From the NCBI GenBank assembly GCA_964552235.1, contig CAZKGO010000007.1, forward strand, positions 28,363-92,362: 64,000 nucleotides of DNA. The letters are read 5' to 3'. Shown piece by piece: positions 32,083-41,105 of the stretch. Numbering within the stretch: the first letter of the stretch is position 1; the number at the start of each line of letters is the position of its first letter. The position numbers and the translations under genes are program-made. A model generated the notes under the pieces. It was not told where the DNA came from, did no database searches, and was given only the letters and a program-made list of their open reading frames with translations. Source of the stretch: CAVTHK01 sp964552235 (lineage in GTDB: Bacteria; Spirochaetota; Spirochaetia; SZUA-6; CAVTHK01).

Positions 32083-33513
32083 CTACTTCCCATAGTACTT
32101 CTCCAGCTCTTCCTCTGTCACCCTGTGCAGCTCCTCGGCGGGCAGCTTGCCGAGCACCTGCCAGCCCATGTCGAGCGTCTGCTCGATGGGCCGCTCCTCG
32201 TTCTGGCTCTGGGCCACGAACTGCCTCTCGAAGGCCTCGCCGAACTCCATGTACTGGTGGTCGAGCGGCGTGAGCTCCTCCTCACCGATGACCGAGGCCA
32301 GGTTGCGCACGTCCTTGACGTAGCTGTAGGCCGCGAACAGCTGGCTCGCCAGGTGCGGGTGGTCCTCGCGTGTCATGCCCTCGCCGATGCCGTCCTTCAT
32401 GAGGCGCGACAGCGACGGCAGGCCCGCCACCGGCGGATAGATGCCGCGGCCGTACATCTCGCGCTCGAACACGATCTGGCCCTCGGTGATGTAGCCGGTG
32501 AGGTCGGGGATCGGGTGCGAGATGTCGTCGTTGGGCATGGTGAGGATCGGAAGCTGCGTGATCGAGCCCTTGTACCCCTTGATCATGCCTGAGCGCTCGT
32601 AGAGCTCGGCCAGGTCCGAGTAGAGGTAGCCCGGATAGCCCTTGCGCGACGGGATCTCGCCGCGGATCGTGGAGATCTCCCGCAGGCTCTCGCAGTAGTT
32701 GGACATGTCGGTCATGATCACCAGCACGTGCATGTCGCGCTCGAAGGCCAGGTGCTCGGCGAGGGTGAGGGCCGTGCGCGGGGTGATGATGCGTTCGATC
32801 GACGGATCGTCGGCCAGCGAGAGGAACAGCGCCACGTTTTCCAGCACGCCGGTCTGCTCGAAGGCGGACACAAAAAAGCGCGCCACGTCGTGCTTGACGC
32901 CCATGGCGGCGAACACCACGGCGAATTCGCTCCTGCCTCCGCGGATCTTCGCCTGCCTGGCGATCTGCGCAGCCAGCTCGTTGTGCGGAAGCCCGTTGCC
33001 GGAAAAGATCGGCAGCTTCTGGCCGCGGATCAGGGTGTTCATGCCGTCGATGGCGGAGATGCCCGTCTGGATGAAGTCACGGGGGTACTCGCGGGAGGTG
33101 GGGTTGATCGGCATGCCGTTGACCGGCATCTCGCGGTCCGCCGTGGGGGCCGCGCCGCCGTCGATCGGCCGGCCGAGCCCGTCAAAGACGCGGCCGAGCA
33201 TCTTCTCGCTCACGCCCACCGCCAGGGGCTCGCCGCGGAAGCGCACGCGGGTGTCGGGGAGGGTGAGGCCGCTGGTTCCCTCGAACACCTGGGCGACCAC
33301 CGCCTCCTCGCTGGTCTCGAGGACCATCCCGAGCCGGACGCCGCCGGCGGGATCCACGCACTCGATCAGCTCGCGATAGCCGACGGGGTGCGTGCGGCGC
33401 ACGTAGACCAGCGGCCCCTCGATGCGGTGGACGCCGATATACTCCCGGCCGGCCAGCAGGCGCCGCTCGCGCTCTCCGGTCTCCCGGGCCGCCGGGGCTC
33501 CGGTCTCACTCAT
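32083..33513 (-). CDS. atpB: V/A-type ATPase subunit B
   Basis: The 476-residue non-catalytic nucleotide-binding subunit of the A3B3 head shows REYPRDFIQTGISAIDGMNTLIRGQKLPIFSG, the conserved SDMSNY-like loop IMTDMSNYCESLREIS, and RKGYPGYLYSDLAELYERSG. As expected, the Walker A loop is degenerate (SGNGLPHNE). The ATG at 33513 overlaps the A-subunit stop by 8 bases, giving coupled synthesis; an upstream in-frame extension is unlikely. Confidence 0.95.
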   Translation of the reverse strand: MSETGAPAARETGERERRLLAGREYIGVHRIEGPLVYVRRTHPVGYRELIECVDPAGGVRLGMVLETSEEAVVAQVFEGTSGLTLPDTRVRFRGEPLAVGVSEKMLGRVFDGLGRPIDGGAAPTADREMPVNGMPINPTSREYPRDFIQTGISAIDGMNTLIRGQKLPIFSGNGLPHNELAAQIARQAKIRGGRSEFAVVFAAMGVKHDVARFFVSAFEQTGVLENVALFLSLADDPSIERIITPRTALTLAEHLAFERDMHVLVIMTDMSNYCESLREISTIRGEIPSRKGYPGYLYSDLAELYERSGMIKGYKGSITQLPILTMPNDDISHPIPDLTGYITEGQIVFEREMYGRGIYPPVAGLPSLSRLMKDGIGEGMTREDHPHLASQLFAAYSYVKDVRNLASVIGEEELTPLDHQYMEFGEAFERQFVAQSQNEERPIEQTLDMGWQVLGKLPAEELHRVTEEELEKYYGK

Positions 33514-35278
33514 AGATCGACTCCAGTTGCGCGAACCCGCGCTCGAGCCGGGCCGCGAGCCTGTCAAAGGCCGGCCCGTCGTCGTTGGCGATCGTCAGCT
33601 TCATCTTCACCAGGTCCTGAAACACCCGCATCCGCCGCAGCTTGACCAGGGTCACGCCGTGCTTGATCGCCTCGGCTCCCTTGCGGGCGTACTCGGCGAT
33701 CAGGCCCAGCATCCGGCTCTGCTTGTCGACGGAGGAAAAGCGGTCGATGTCGTCGTAGGCGTTCTGCTGCAGGAACGCGTTCTTGAAGAGGGTGCAGACG
33801 TCGATGACAAAGCGCTGGCTGTCGGGCAGCGCGTCGGGCCCCACGAGCTTGACCACTTGCTGCAGCCTCACCTCGCGGTGCAGCAGGTCCATGATCTGCG
33901 CCCGGTCCCGGCTCCAGGCCGGACCCGCCTTCTGCTCCCACCAGGCGGACACGTCGTCGAGGTACTCGCTGTAGCTGTCGAGCCAGGAGATGGCGGGGTA
34001 GTGGCGCGCGTTGGCCAGCTGCCGGTCCAGCGCCCAAAAGCAGCGCACGAAGCGCTTGGTGTGCTGCGTGACCGGTTCGGAAAAGTCGCCTCCCGGAGGC
34101 GAGACCGCCCCTATGATCGTGACGCTGCCGGGGCTTCCCGACAAGGTCTTCATCGAGCCGGCCCGCTCGTAGAACTCGGCCACCCTCGTGGGCAGGTAGG
34201 CGGGGAAGCCCTCCTCGGCGGGCATCTCCTCCATGCGGCCGGAGAGCTCGCGCAGCGCCTCGGCCCAGCGCGATGTGGAATCGGCCATCACGGCCACGTC
34301 GTAGCCCTGGTCCCGGTAGTACTCCGCCAGCGTGACCCCCGTGTAGATGCTCGCCTCGCGGGCGCTCACCGGCATGTTGGAGGTGTTGGCGATGAGGACG
34401 GTGCGCTCCATGAGGCTGCGCCCGGTGCGCGGATCGACGAGCTTGGGGAACTCCGTGAGCACGTCGGTCATCTCGTTGCCGCGCTCGCCGCAGCCGATGT
34501 AGACGATGATCGACGCGTCGCACCACTTGGCGATGGCATGCTGCGTCATCGTCTTTCCGGTGCCGAAGCCGCCGGGGATCGCCACCGTCCCGCCCTTGGA
34601 CACGGGAAAGAGCGTGTCGATGACGCGCTGGCCCGTGACGAGCGGATTCACGAGAGCGAGCCGCTCGCCCACGGGACGCGGGGTGCGGATCGGCCAGCGC
34701 TGCATCATAGTCACCGGCGCCCGGGTCCCGCCCTGCTCCACAACGGCGATCGGCTCCTCGACGGTATACTCGCCCTCGGGAGCCACCGACACCAGTCGCC
34801 CGCCGAGATCGGGCGGCAGCAGCACGCGGTGCTCGACCTGCCCCGTCTCCTGCACGCAGCCGAGCACCGCCCCTCCGGCCAGGTCCGCCCCCGGCTCGAG
34901 CGGCTGCGGGACGAAGCGCCACTTCTTCTGCCGATCGAGGGACGGCGCCTGAATGCCGCGCTCGATGAACACGCCCGAGAGCTCACCGAGCCGCTCGAGG
35001 GGCCTCTGGATGCCGTCGTAGATCGTGCCGATGAGGCCGGGGCCCAGCTCGACCGAGAGGGGCATCCCCGAGCCGTACACGGCGTCGCCCGGGGCGACCC
35101 CGGTCGTGTCCTCGTAGACCTGGATCACCGCGGCTTCGCCTTCGAGCTTGATGACCTCTCCGACCAGGCGCGACTCGCCCACGCGCACCAGCTCGAGCAT
35201 CATCGCGTCGGAGACTCCCCCGACCTCGATGACGGGGCCGTTGACGCGCCTGACTCTCCCGATGATCCGCTCACTCAT
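33506..35278 (-). CDS. atpA: V/A-type ATPase catalytic subunit A
   Basis: The 590-residue catalytic subunit has P-loop IPGGFGTGKTMTQHAIAKW, the catalytic glutamate region IYIGCGERGNEM (here YIGCGERGNEMTDVL), the arginine-rich MADSTSRWAEALRELS and the family-specific non-homologous region between residues 110 and 190. With B it forms the ATP hydrolysing or synthesising head. Starts at ATG 35278, 36 bases after the E-subunit stop. Length is normal for bacterial V-type A subunits. Confidence 0.97.
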   Translation of the reverse strand: MSERIIGRVRRVNGPVIEVGGVSDAMMLELVRVGESRLVGEVIKLEGEAAVIQVYEDTTGVAPGDAVYGSGMPLSVELGPGLIGTIYDGIQRPLERLGELSGVFIERGIQAPSLDRQKKWRFVPQPLEPGADLAGGAVLGCVQETGQVEHRVLLPPDLGGRLVSVAPEGEYTVEEPIAVVEQGGTRAPVTMMQRWPIRTPRPVGERLALVNPLVTGQRVIDTLFPVSKGGTVAIPGGFGTGKTMTQHAIAKWCDASIIVYIGCGERGNEMTDVLTEFPKLVDPRTGRSLMERTVLIANTSNMPVSAREASIYTGVTLAEYYRDQGYDVAVMADSTSRWAEALRELSGRMEEMPAEEGFPAYLPTRVAEFYERAGSMKTLSGSPGSVTIIGAVSPPGGDFSEPVTQHTKRFVRCFWALDRQLANARHYPAISWLDSYSEYLDDVSAWWEQKAGPAWSRDRAQIMDLLHREVRLQQVVKLVGPDALPDSQRFVIDVCTLFKNAFLQQNAYDDIDRFSSVDKQSRMLGLIAEYARKGAEAIKHGVTLVKLRRMRVFQDLVKMKLTIANDDGPAFDRLAARLERGFAQLESIYE

Positions 35279-35314
35279 TCACGGTCTCCCCAAGGTTCCC
35301 CTTCAACCTCTGTC

Positions 35315-35956
35315 TCACTCCCGTGCGAACAGCGCATCGTGGATGAGGCTGCGGATGCGCGTCTGCTCGCGCAGCAGCCGGGTGGCCACCTGATTGTTGT
35401 AGGCCACGCGGCCGTTCCTCGCGGTGAGCACGACGCCCTGGCCGAGAAGCGGCTGCGCGCTCGAGAGCGTCAGGTGAACCTTCCGCCCGACCGACTGCAG
35501 GACCTCCCGCTCGGCCTCGGCCAGCAGGGCCGGATCGAGGGCCTCCCGCTCCGCCGCTGTTGCGTTGACCTCGGCCTCGGCTTCCCCGAGCCCGATGGCC
35601 GCTTCGGCGATCCACCCCACCAGCATGCGCCGGTAGTCCTCGGTTGCGGCCAGCGCCGCCAGGCGGTTTCGTGTCGCCTCCAGCGCCCGGCTGATGATCC
35701 GATCCCTCACCCGCAGCCGGGCGCGCCGGGCCTCCACGCTCACCCGCGAGCGGGTGCTCCGGTCGAGCGCCTGCAGGCGCTCGGCCGTGCGGGCGCGCGC
35801 CTGAGCCTCGATGGCGCGGCACTCCTCGCCCGAGATCTCGCGCCGCTTCCCCGCCGCCTCCTGGGCCTCGGCCACGATGCGCGCAGCCTCGGCGCGCGCA
35901 TCGGCGAGGATGCGGGCCGCCAGCGGATTCGCGCCGCCCTTGTCCTGTTCGCTCAC
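35315..35956 (-). CDS. atpE: V/A-type ATPase subunit E (peripheral stalk)
   Basis: The 213-residue protein is an N-terminal alternating Ala/Glu/Arg coiled coil (ARILADARAEAARIVAEAQ, RRARLRVRDRIISRALEA) followed by a mixed C-terminal domain (GWIAEAAIGLGEAEAEV, GQGVVLTARNGRVAYNNQ). The latter is the typical V-ATPase E signature, close to DPxLxGGxxVxxxxGxxxxNNxL. It pairs with the small coiled-coil subunit encoded earlier in the operon to form the stator. The ATG at 35956 is 40 bases after the F-subunit gene. Confidence 0.9.
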   Translation of the reverse strand: MSEQDKGGANPLAARILADARAEAARIVAEAQEAAGKRREISGEECRAIEAQARARTAERLQALDRSTRSRVSVEARRARLRVRDRIISRALEATRNRLAALAATEDYRRMLVGWIAEAAIGLGEAEAEVNATAAEREALDPALLAEAEREVLQSVGRKVHLTLSSAQPLLGQGVVLTARNGRVAYNNQVATRLLREQTRIRSLIHDALFARE

Positions 35957-35996
35957 GCTCGATTCCCCTCTGAGCCTGTCGCGCCGCGGCAGCGCG

Positions 35997-36302
35997 CTAC
36001 AGCTTGACGCCGATCGCCGCGTTGACCATCTCGCGGATGCCGAGCTTGCCTTCCATCGCGCCGCGTCGGTCCGGGATCTCCACGATCAAGGGAAATCGGC
36101 CGGTGAAGACGAAGCGGTCCACCATCGGCCGGATCAGGTCCGCGATCCGCTCGGTCATCACGATGATGCCGACCTCGCCGTCGGCGAGGGCCGCCCTGAA
36201 GGCTTCCTCGGCCTGCTCGGCGGTGCTGACGGCGCGCCCGGGCACCCCCACCATTCCGAAGCCGAGGACCGCGTCCTCGTCGCCGATGACGTGGTACCTC
36301 AC
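35997..36302 (-). CDS. atpF: V/A-type ATPase subunit F
   Basis: The 101-residue Rossmann-like subunit binds the central stalk and modulates activity. It starts RYHVIGDEDAVLGFGMVGVPG, has GIIVMTERIADLIRP and ends with PLIVEIPDRRG and a C-terminal helix, as in NtpG/AtpF of this family. The start is GTG 36302. There is a 129-base gap to the K-subunit gene upstream, containing a hairpin. Confidence 0.9.
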   Translation of the reverse strand: MRYHVIGDEDAVLGFGMVGVPGRAVSTAEQAEEAFRAALADGEVGIIVMTERIADLIRPMVDRFVFTGRFPLIVEIPDRRGAMEGKLGIREMVNAAIGVKL

Positions 36303-36317
36303 CGCCGCCCCCCGCGC

Positions 36318-36351
36318 GAGCGCCTGCCGGCGGCCGTGCGCGCGGGCGCTC
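36318..36351 (-). other. hairpin between atpK and atpF
   Basis: GAGCGCC (36318-36324) and GGCGCTC (36345-36351) pair, with adjoining C- and G-rich bases extending the stem. It lies about 80 nt after the K-subunit stop. A stabilising 3' hairpin or partial terminator here would raise K mRNA over its neighbours, as ring stoichiometry needs. The function is inference. Confidence 0.45.
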
Positions 36352-36431
36352 GGGGCCCACGAGGTCCATGCCGGAGCGCCGCGACCCCGCTGCGCAGGCT
36401 CGCGCCTTCGGGAGTAGGTCCTTCCATGACC

Positions 36432-36791
36432 CTAGATCTTGCCCAGGATCATCAGGGCCGTGATGAACCCGAACACCACGAGCCCTTCGGCGAGGGCGAT
36501 AAAGATCAGCGCCTGGCTGGCGATCTCCGGCTTCTCGCCGATGGCGGCCATGGCCGCGGAGCCGACGTTGGCTATGGCGATGCCGGCGGCGATCGCGCCC
36601 AGGCCAAAGGCCGCGGCCGCAGCCACCAGCTCCCACTTCATCACCTCAGCCTGCTCCGGGCTGATCTCGCGCACCGCCTCCTGGGCCGCCGGCCTGGCCA
36701 CCGATACCAGTCCGAAGACTGCCATGAACGCCAGCAGGAGAACCAGCGACATGGACGTGTGCCTGCGGAACCCCGACTGCTGCTTTGTCAC
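36432..36791 (-). CDS. atpK: V/A-type ATPase subunit K (membrane rotor ring)
   Basis: The 119-residue proteolipid has an N-terminal hydrophobic segment (about residues 14-33, probably signal or extra helix as in Thermus L) and one c-type hairpin: TM about 54-78 (AAFGLGAIAAGIAIANVG) and TM about 91-117 (ALIFIALAEGLVVFGFI). The ion-binding carboxylate is the Glu of ALAEGLVVFG, one per hairpin, so it is not the duplicated 16-kDa form. Whether protons or sodium are carried cannot be decided by eye. The ATG at 36791 follows a GGAAGG stretch. Multiple copies form the rotor ring next to subunit I. Confidence 0.93.
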   Translation of the reverse strand: MTKQQSGFRRHTSMSLVLLLAFMAVFGLVSVARPAAQEAVREISPEQAEVMKWELVAAAAAFGLGAIAAGIAIANVGSAAMAAIGEKPEIASQALIFIALAEGLVVFGFITALMILGKI

Positions 36792-36855
36792 AAGAGCCTT
36801 CCTTTCGCGGCTCCCGCGTCGCTCGCTCGAGCGCGCGGCTGCCGCGTCCTGACCG

Positions 36856-38868
36856 TCATTCGCGGCTGCGCAGCGAGACGGGCATGTAGGCCGTCCCCGC
36901 GCCGGAGAAGTACTTCGAAAAGAACTCGTAGTAGTTGAGCCTCAGCGACTGGATGCCGGCCGACAGCCCCTCGAGCAGGATCACCAGCGCGTTGCCGAAC
37001 GCCAGGACCAGCCACGACCAGGGCCCGTAGGCGCCGCCCCTGCCCACCTGGCGCGCGATCTCGAAGAACGCGATCATCAGGCTGGCATGGGCGATGCCCA
37101 GGCCGGCCACCCGCATGAACGACAGGGTGTTCGCCAGGTACCCGCTGAAGATCTCCAGCAGCTCGACGATCCACTCCATGACGAAGTCGACGAGCGTGAG
37201 CAGGCCGAAGCGGCCGCGGCTGCCCTCGTGGCCGAGGTAGTGAACCGGCGGCCCTGCCAGGAGGAGGATCGCGGGGAGGCCGAACATCCAGAACAGCTCA
37301 CCCGGCGGCGGCAGGGTCCTGTAGCCGCTGGCGGCAAAACCGACGGCCGCGTACACGCCGGCGCCGTAGAGCCAGCCGCCGATCAGGCCGCCCTTGCTCA
37401 GCACCAGCTCCGTCCAGCGACGGGCGATGACCAGGTTGATCCAGTTGAGCAGCAGCCCGAGGCCGATGACGGCGACGCCAAAGTAGAGCGTGATGGCGAG
37501 GACCCCGTACACGTCGCGCACAAAGCCCGAGGGCTGCCCGTGGCCGGCGATGATCGAGTGGTAGTCGAACCAGACAGCCGGCGGCCAGGGAAAGCCGAAG
37601 GTCGAGCCGAACAGGATGCCGGTCACCACCGAGGACAGGCCGCAGTACAGGCCCAGGCGCAGCAGGTTCCTCACGTTCTGGCCCGGCCCCCGGTAGAGCG
37701 CCAGACCGAGGGCGCCGGCCAGGGCCAGGACCGCGCCCTGCCCCACGTCGCCGAACATCAGCCCGAACATGGCCAGGTACGTGACGGCGACGAAGGGCGT
37801 CGGATCCACGCTGCCGTAGGGCGGAGTCGCGTAGTTCTGGACCAGCATCTGGAACGGGGCGAGAAGGGGGGGATTGTGCAGGCGCACGGGCACCGAGGCC
37901 ATCTCGGCGGGCCGGGGATCGTGCCACTCCAGCAGGCACGTGCCGCCGCAGGCGCGCCTGATCGCAGCCTCGAGCGGGCGCTGCATCGAGACCGGCACCC
38001 ACCCCGAGAGCAGCACGGTGCGCGCCGTCGTGCTGAAATAGGACTGGATGCGGTGGTGCAGCTCGTTCATGCGCAGATTCGCCCAGAGGTCCTCCAGGCG
38101 TTCGCGTTCGCCGTCGAGCAGCGAGCGGATCTCCTCAGCGCACGCCTGCTGCTCGCGCCGCAGGCCCGAGAGGCGTTCGTCGAGCTCGGCGAGCGCCTGC
38201 TTCTTCAGGTCCGCCTCCTCGTGCAGCAGCTCGCCGTCCAGCCACCCGTGCCCATCGAGGGCGGCCTCGACCGCGCCCTCGTCGCGGCGGAGCGTGATCA
38301 GCAGCACCCGCGCCCGCTCGTCGTCCTGCCCGAGGTTGATCTGCACGCTCGGCCACTGGCGCAGCGCCTCGGTGAACGCCCTGAGACGGTCGGCGGCGAC
38401 GCTTCCGGCCCTGATGTTGAGGAACGAGAAGCGCGTCGCCGCCTTGATGCCCTGCCCGATGTCGCGGAACAGCTCGATCTGCCGGCCGATCTCCTCAAGC
38501 CTGAGAATCTCCTGCTGCAGGCTGCGCTGCCGCTCCCGGACGCCGCGCACCTCCGCGCTGATGCGCTCGAGGTCCTTGTTCGCGGCCTCCAGGTCCACCG
38601 GACCCAGGCGCTCGACGTCGAGCCCGCCGGCCTGGGCCGGGCTCACGCCCGCCAGATCGAGCAGCCCCTCGACGCGCTTGCGCGTCTCGGCGATGCTCGC
38701 GGCCGAGATCGCCTGCCGGACCCCCCCGAGCACCGAGGCGTGCTCGACCGCCACCTCGGTGGCGCGGATCATGTGCATCGCCCCCAGGCGCAGCAGCTCA
38801 CGGGTCACGGACTCTGCGTCGCGGTCGAGGACCACCCCGACCAGCTGCTTCATGCGGTCGGCGAACAT
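36856..38868 (-). CDS. atpI: V/A-type ATPase subunit I (membrane stator, 'a' subunit)
   Basis: The 670-residue protein has a cytoplasmic N-terminal half with long coiled coils (residues 90-290, for example RGVRERQRSLQQEILRLEEI) and a membrane half of about seven to eight helices. MFGLMFGDVGQGAVLALAG opens the membrane domain, and the late helices carry the ion-path arginine region (ANTLSFMRVAGLGIAHASL). The ATG at 38868 shares a base with the TGA of the C-subunit gene. It provides the ion half-channels against the K ring. Confidence 0.94.
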   Translation of the reverse strand: MFADRMKQLVGVVLDRDAESVTRELLRLGAMHMIRATEVAVEHASVLGGVRQAISAASIAETRKRVEGLLDLAGVSPAQAGGLDVERLGPVDLEAANKDLERISAEVRGVRERQRSLQQEILRLEEIGRQIELFRDIGQGIKAATRFSFLNIRAGSVAADRLRAFTEALRQWPSVQINLGQDDERARVLLITLRRDEGAVEAALDGHGWLDGELLHEEADLKKQALAELDERLSGLRREQQACAEEIRSLLDGERERLEDLWANLRMNELHHRIQSYFSTTARTVLLSGWVPVSMQRPLEAAIRRACGGTCLLEWHDPRPAEMASVPVRLHNPPLLAPFQMLVQNYATPPYGSVDPTPFVAVTYLAMFGLMFGDVGQGAVLALAGALGLALYRGPGQNVRNLLRLGLYCGLSSVVTGILFGSTFGFPWPPAVWFDYHSIIAGHGQPSGFVRDVYGVLAITLYFGVAVIGLGLLLNWINLVIARRWTELVLSKGGLIGGWLYGAGVYAAVGFAASGYRTLPPPGELFWMFGLPAILLLAGPPVHYLGHEGSRGRFGLLTLVDFVMEWIVELLEIFSGYLANTLSFMRVAGLGIAHASLMIAFFEIARQVGRGGAYGPWSWLVLAFGNALVILLEGLSAGIQSLRLNYYEFFSKYFSGAGTAYMPVSLRSRE

Positions 38869-39956
38869 CACAGCACGCCCCTTATCCGCTCCTGCGGCAG
38901 GCCGTAGAGCTTGGCGTTCAGAATCGTCATGAGGGTGCGGATCTCGTTGCGCTTGAGCACCACGTAGGCCAGCAGGGTGCCGATCGTGAACGGCGCGCCG
39001 CACAGCAGCCGCCCGACCTCGTGCAGCATGATCTGCTGCAGGATCCGCTCGATGAGCACCAGGCGCGCCAGCTCGTCGGCCGCCGGCACGGTCAGCATCA
39101 CCTGCAGCGACGGGTAGCGCCGGCTCACGAGCCCCGAGACCAGCTCGGCCACGCGGCCGCTGCCGTAGGCGGCGGCGATCTGCTCGCGGCTGAACCCCGC
39201 CTGCGACGGGATGAGGAACCCGAGGACCCGGTCCAGGGGCAGGTTGTAGGCCACCCGGAACCTCACCATCCACGCCGCGTTCAGCAGGTCGATCTCCACG
39301 CCGATCATGCGCTCGGCGATCTGCCGGTCCTCCGAGGGCAGCCGGGCCGCGGCTGCGAGAAGGCGCTGGAAGAAGGCCCGGTCGAGGGCGATCTCGGCCT
39401 CGAAGAGGCTGCCGCCCGCCATCGTGCCGGCGTGCGGGGCGAGGACCGCGGCGTACGGGCTGCCGGCCAGGGCGGCGAGCAGCTCCTCGACATTCGCAGC
39501 CGCGAGGATGCGGTCGACCTCTAGGTCGTGGTGCACGCGGCCGCGGTAGAGGCAGCCTCCCGCCCCCGTGGTGTCGCGCCCGCGGATCACCCGGTCGAAC
39601 CACACGCGCAGCGAGGCCTTGAGCGCCTCGACCTCGTAGCGCGCGGCCATCGCCTGCGCAAAGGCAAGCACCTCGCCCGACAGGTACCGCTCGAGCTCCA
39701 GGTGCAGCGCCACCTCGCGCCCAAAGAGCTCGAGCTCGGCCATGCGCAGGTCGCCGGTGCGCTCGTAGGCGGCCGAGGCCTCGCGGAACGAGGTCTCGCG
39801 CACCAGCGTCAGGGCGGCGTCCAGGTCGGCGGCGCGGATGAGCTGGTCGTAGAACGATTGGGGGAGAATCAGGCTGATGCGCGTCTTCAGCTTGGCGTTG
39901 ATGAATCCGTAGGTCTTGAGACGGCCCGCCACGCGGCTACCTTTCGCCCCGAGCAT
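38868..39956 (-). CDS. atpC: V/A-type ATPase subunit C (AC39/V0d family)
   Basis: The 362-residue alpha-helical funnel couples the central stalk to the membrane ring. It begins AGRLKTYGFINAKLKTRIS and ends RNEIRTLMTILNAKLYGLPQERIR, the classic AC39 C-terminus; the middle has NVEELLAALAGSPYA. ATG 39956 is used here; an in-frame GTG at 39971 is possible, and neither has a clear ribosome binding site. The gene overlaps the upstream small stalk gene by 20 bases. It overlaps the I-subunit start by one base. Confidence 0.9.
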   Translation of the reverse strand: MLGAKGSRVAGRLKTYGFINAKLKTRISLILPQSFYDQLIRAADLDAALTLVRETSFREASAAYERTGDLRMAELELFGREVALHLELERYLSGEVLAFAQAMAARYEVEALKASLRVWFDRVIRGRDTTGAGGCLYRGRVHHDLEVDRILAAANVEELLAALAGSPYAAVLAPHAGTMAGGSLFEAEIALDRAFFQRLLAAAARLPSEDRQIAERMIGVEIDLLNAAWMVRFRVAYNLPLDRVLGFLIPSQAGFSREQIAAAYGSGRVAELVSGLVSRRYPSLQVMLTVPAADELARLVLIERILQQIMLHEVGRLLCGAPFTIGTLLAYVVLKRNEIRTLMTILNAKLYGLPQERIRGVL

Positions 39957-40314
39957 CCTGCGACGGGCCACCCCGGCCCGGCTTCGCCGGCTCTGGCCTA
40001 TACCCCGGCTGCGCGATCAGCTCCACGAGCCGGTCCACCAGCTTGTCCATGGCCGCGGGGTCGGCCGAGAGCGCGGCGTCGCCTTCGGCCTCGATCGCGG
40101 CCACCTCCCTGCGAAAGCGTTCCTCGGCCTCCCGCTCGGCCCGCTCCAGGGCCTCGCGCGAGGCGGCAATCGAGCGTTCCCTCGCGGCCCTCGCCGCCTG
40201 GGCAGCCTCGGCCTCGGCCGCCTTGCGGATTTCGTCGGCCTGGCGGCGCGCCCTCTCGAGCAGCGCTTCAGCCTCCTTCTCGGCGGCAAGCACTTCGTCG
40301 ATCCGCTCTTTCAT
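39937..40314 (-). CDS. V/A-type ATPase small peripheral-stalk subunit (G/H-like coiled coil)
   Basis: The 125-residue protein is almost entirely coiled coil (EKEAEALLERARRQADEIRK, EALERAEREAEERFRREVAA) with a short helical end (MDKLVDRLVELIAQPGY). Its position at the head of the ATPase genes and its composition fit the G/H stator subunit that pairs with subunit E. Sequence conservation in this family is low, so context carries much of the call. The ATG at 40314 has GGGAGGTGAGG just upstream. Confidence 0.82.
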   Translation of the reverse strand: MKERIDEVLAAEKEAEALLERARRQADEIRKAAEAEAAQAARAARERSIAASREALERAEREAEERFRREVAAIEAEGDAALSADPAAMDKLVDRLVELIAQPGYRPEPAKPGRGGPSQDARGER

Positions 40315-40334
40315 CGCCTCACCTCCCTCGCCCC

Positions 40335-41105
40335 TCACGGGAACACGCTCAGGAGGAACTCGTAGCGCGCGGCCAGGGCGCGGCGCCGGGGAAAGCTCCA
40401 CACGTCGTAGAGGAGCGGGCTGGCGACGATCGTGACGAGCCTGCGCGCTTGGTCGATGCTCAGGCGCGTCGCGTCCCTGCCGTAGTGGGCGCGGGAGGCG
40501 GCCGCGATGCCGTAGACGCCCTTTCCGTACTCGATCGTGTTGATGTACAGCTCGAGGATCCGCTCCTTGCCCAGGATCCGCTCCATGGTCAGGGCAGCCA
40601 GCGCCTCCAAGGCCTTGCGCACGTAGGTCCGGTTGGGCGTGAGAAAGAGCGTGCGGGCGAGCTGCATCGTGATCGTGCTGCCGCCGCGGTGGATGCGGCC
40701 GAGCTCCCGGTTCAGAAGCATGGCGTCGCGGATCGCCTGGGCATCGATGCCGCCGTGCCGGTAGAACGTGTGGTCCTCGACGGCGACGAACATCGCCTTG
40801 ACGCGCGGCGGAAGCAGCCGCAGCGGCACAAAGTCGATCGCCCGCACGGCCGCGCCCGTGGTGGCCGCCCGGTACAGCATGAGGGAGGTCACCGGAGGGT
40901 CGACGACGAGCAGGGCGGCCGACGCCCAGGCCACCAGCAGCGCAAAGACGACGGGCACCAGCAGCGCCCCGAGGACGCCGGCAGCCAGGGCCCTGCCCGC
41001 CGCCGCGCCGATCGACGGCCAGGCCGCAGCGGGGCGCGATCGCAGCAGAGGGGCAGCCGCGGGCCGACGCACCGGCCGGATCCCGGCCCTCACGACGGTG
41101 CTCAT
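40335..41105 (-). CDS. mtgA: monofunctional peptidoglycan glycosyltransferase (GT51, MtgA-like)
   Basis: The 256-residue enzyme polymerises lipid II into glycan strands at the outer face of the inner membrane. One TM segment (about residues 40-68) precedes the GT51 domain. The catalytic motif is VAVEDHTFYRHGGIDAQAI with the key glutamate, then GGSTITMQLARTLFL, ERILGKERILELYINTIEYGKGVYGI and a final AQARRLVTIVASP. No transpeptidase domain follows. It starts at an ATGA overlap with the HTH-EIIA gene and is followed after 20 bases by the ATPase stalk gene, an unusual place for a cell-wall enzyme. Confidence 0.92.
   Translation of the reverse strand: MSTVVRAGIRPVRRPAAAPLLRSRPAAAWPSIGAAAGRALAAGVLGALLVPVVFALLVAWASAALLVVDPPVTSLMLYRAATTGAAVRAIDFVPLRLLPPRVKAMFVAVEDHTFYRHGGIDAQAIRDAMLLNRELGRIHRGGSTITMQLARTLFLTPNRTYVRKALEALAALTMERILGKERILELYINTIEYGKGVYGIAAASRAHYGRDATRLSIDQARRLVTIVASPLLYDVWSFPRRRALAARYEFLLSVFP

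Noticed and set aside
33422..36007. 861-codon plus-strand open frame opposite the V-ATPase genes
   Set aside because: Antisense shadow without recognisable domains; the opposite strand encodes complete A, E and part of B subunits.
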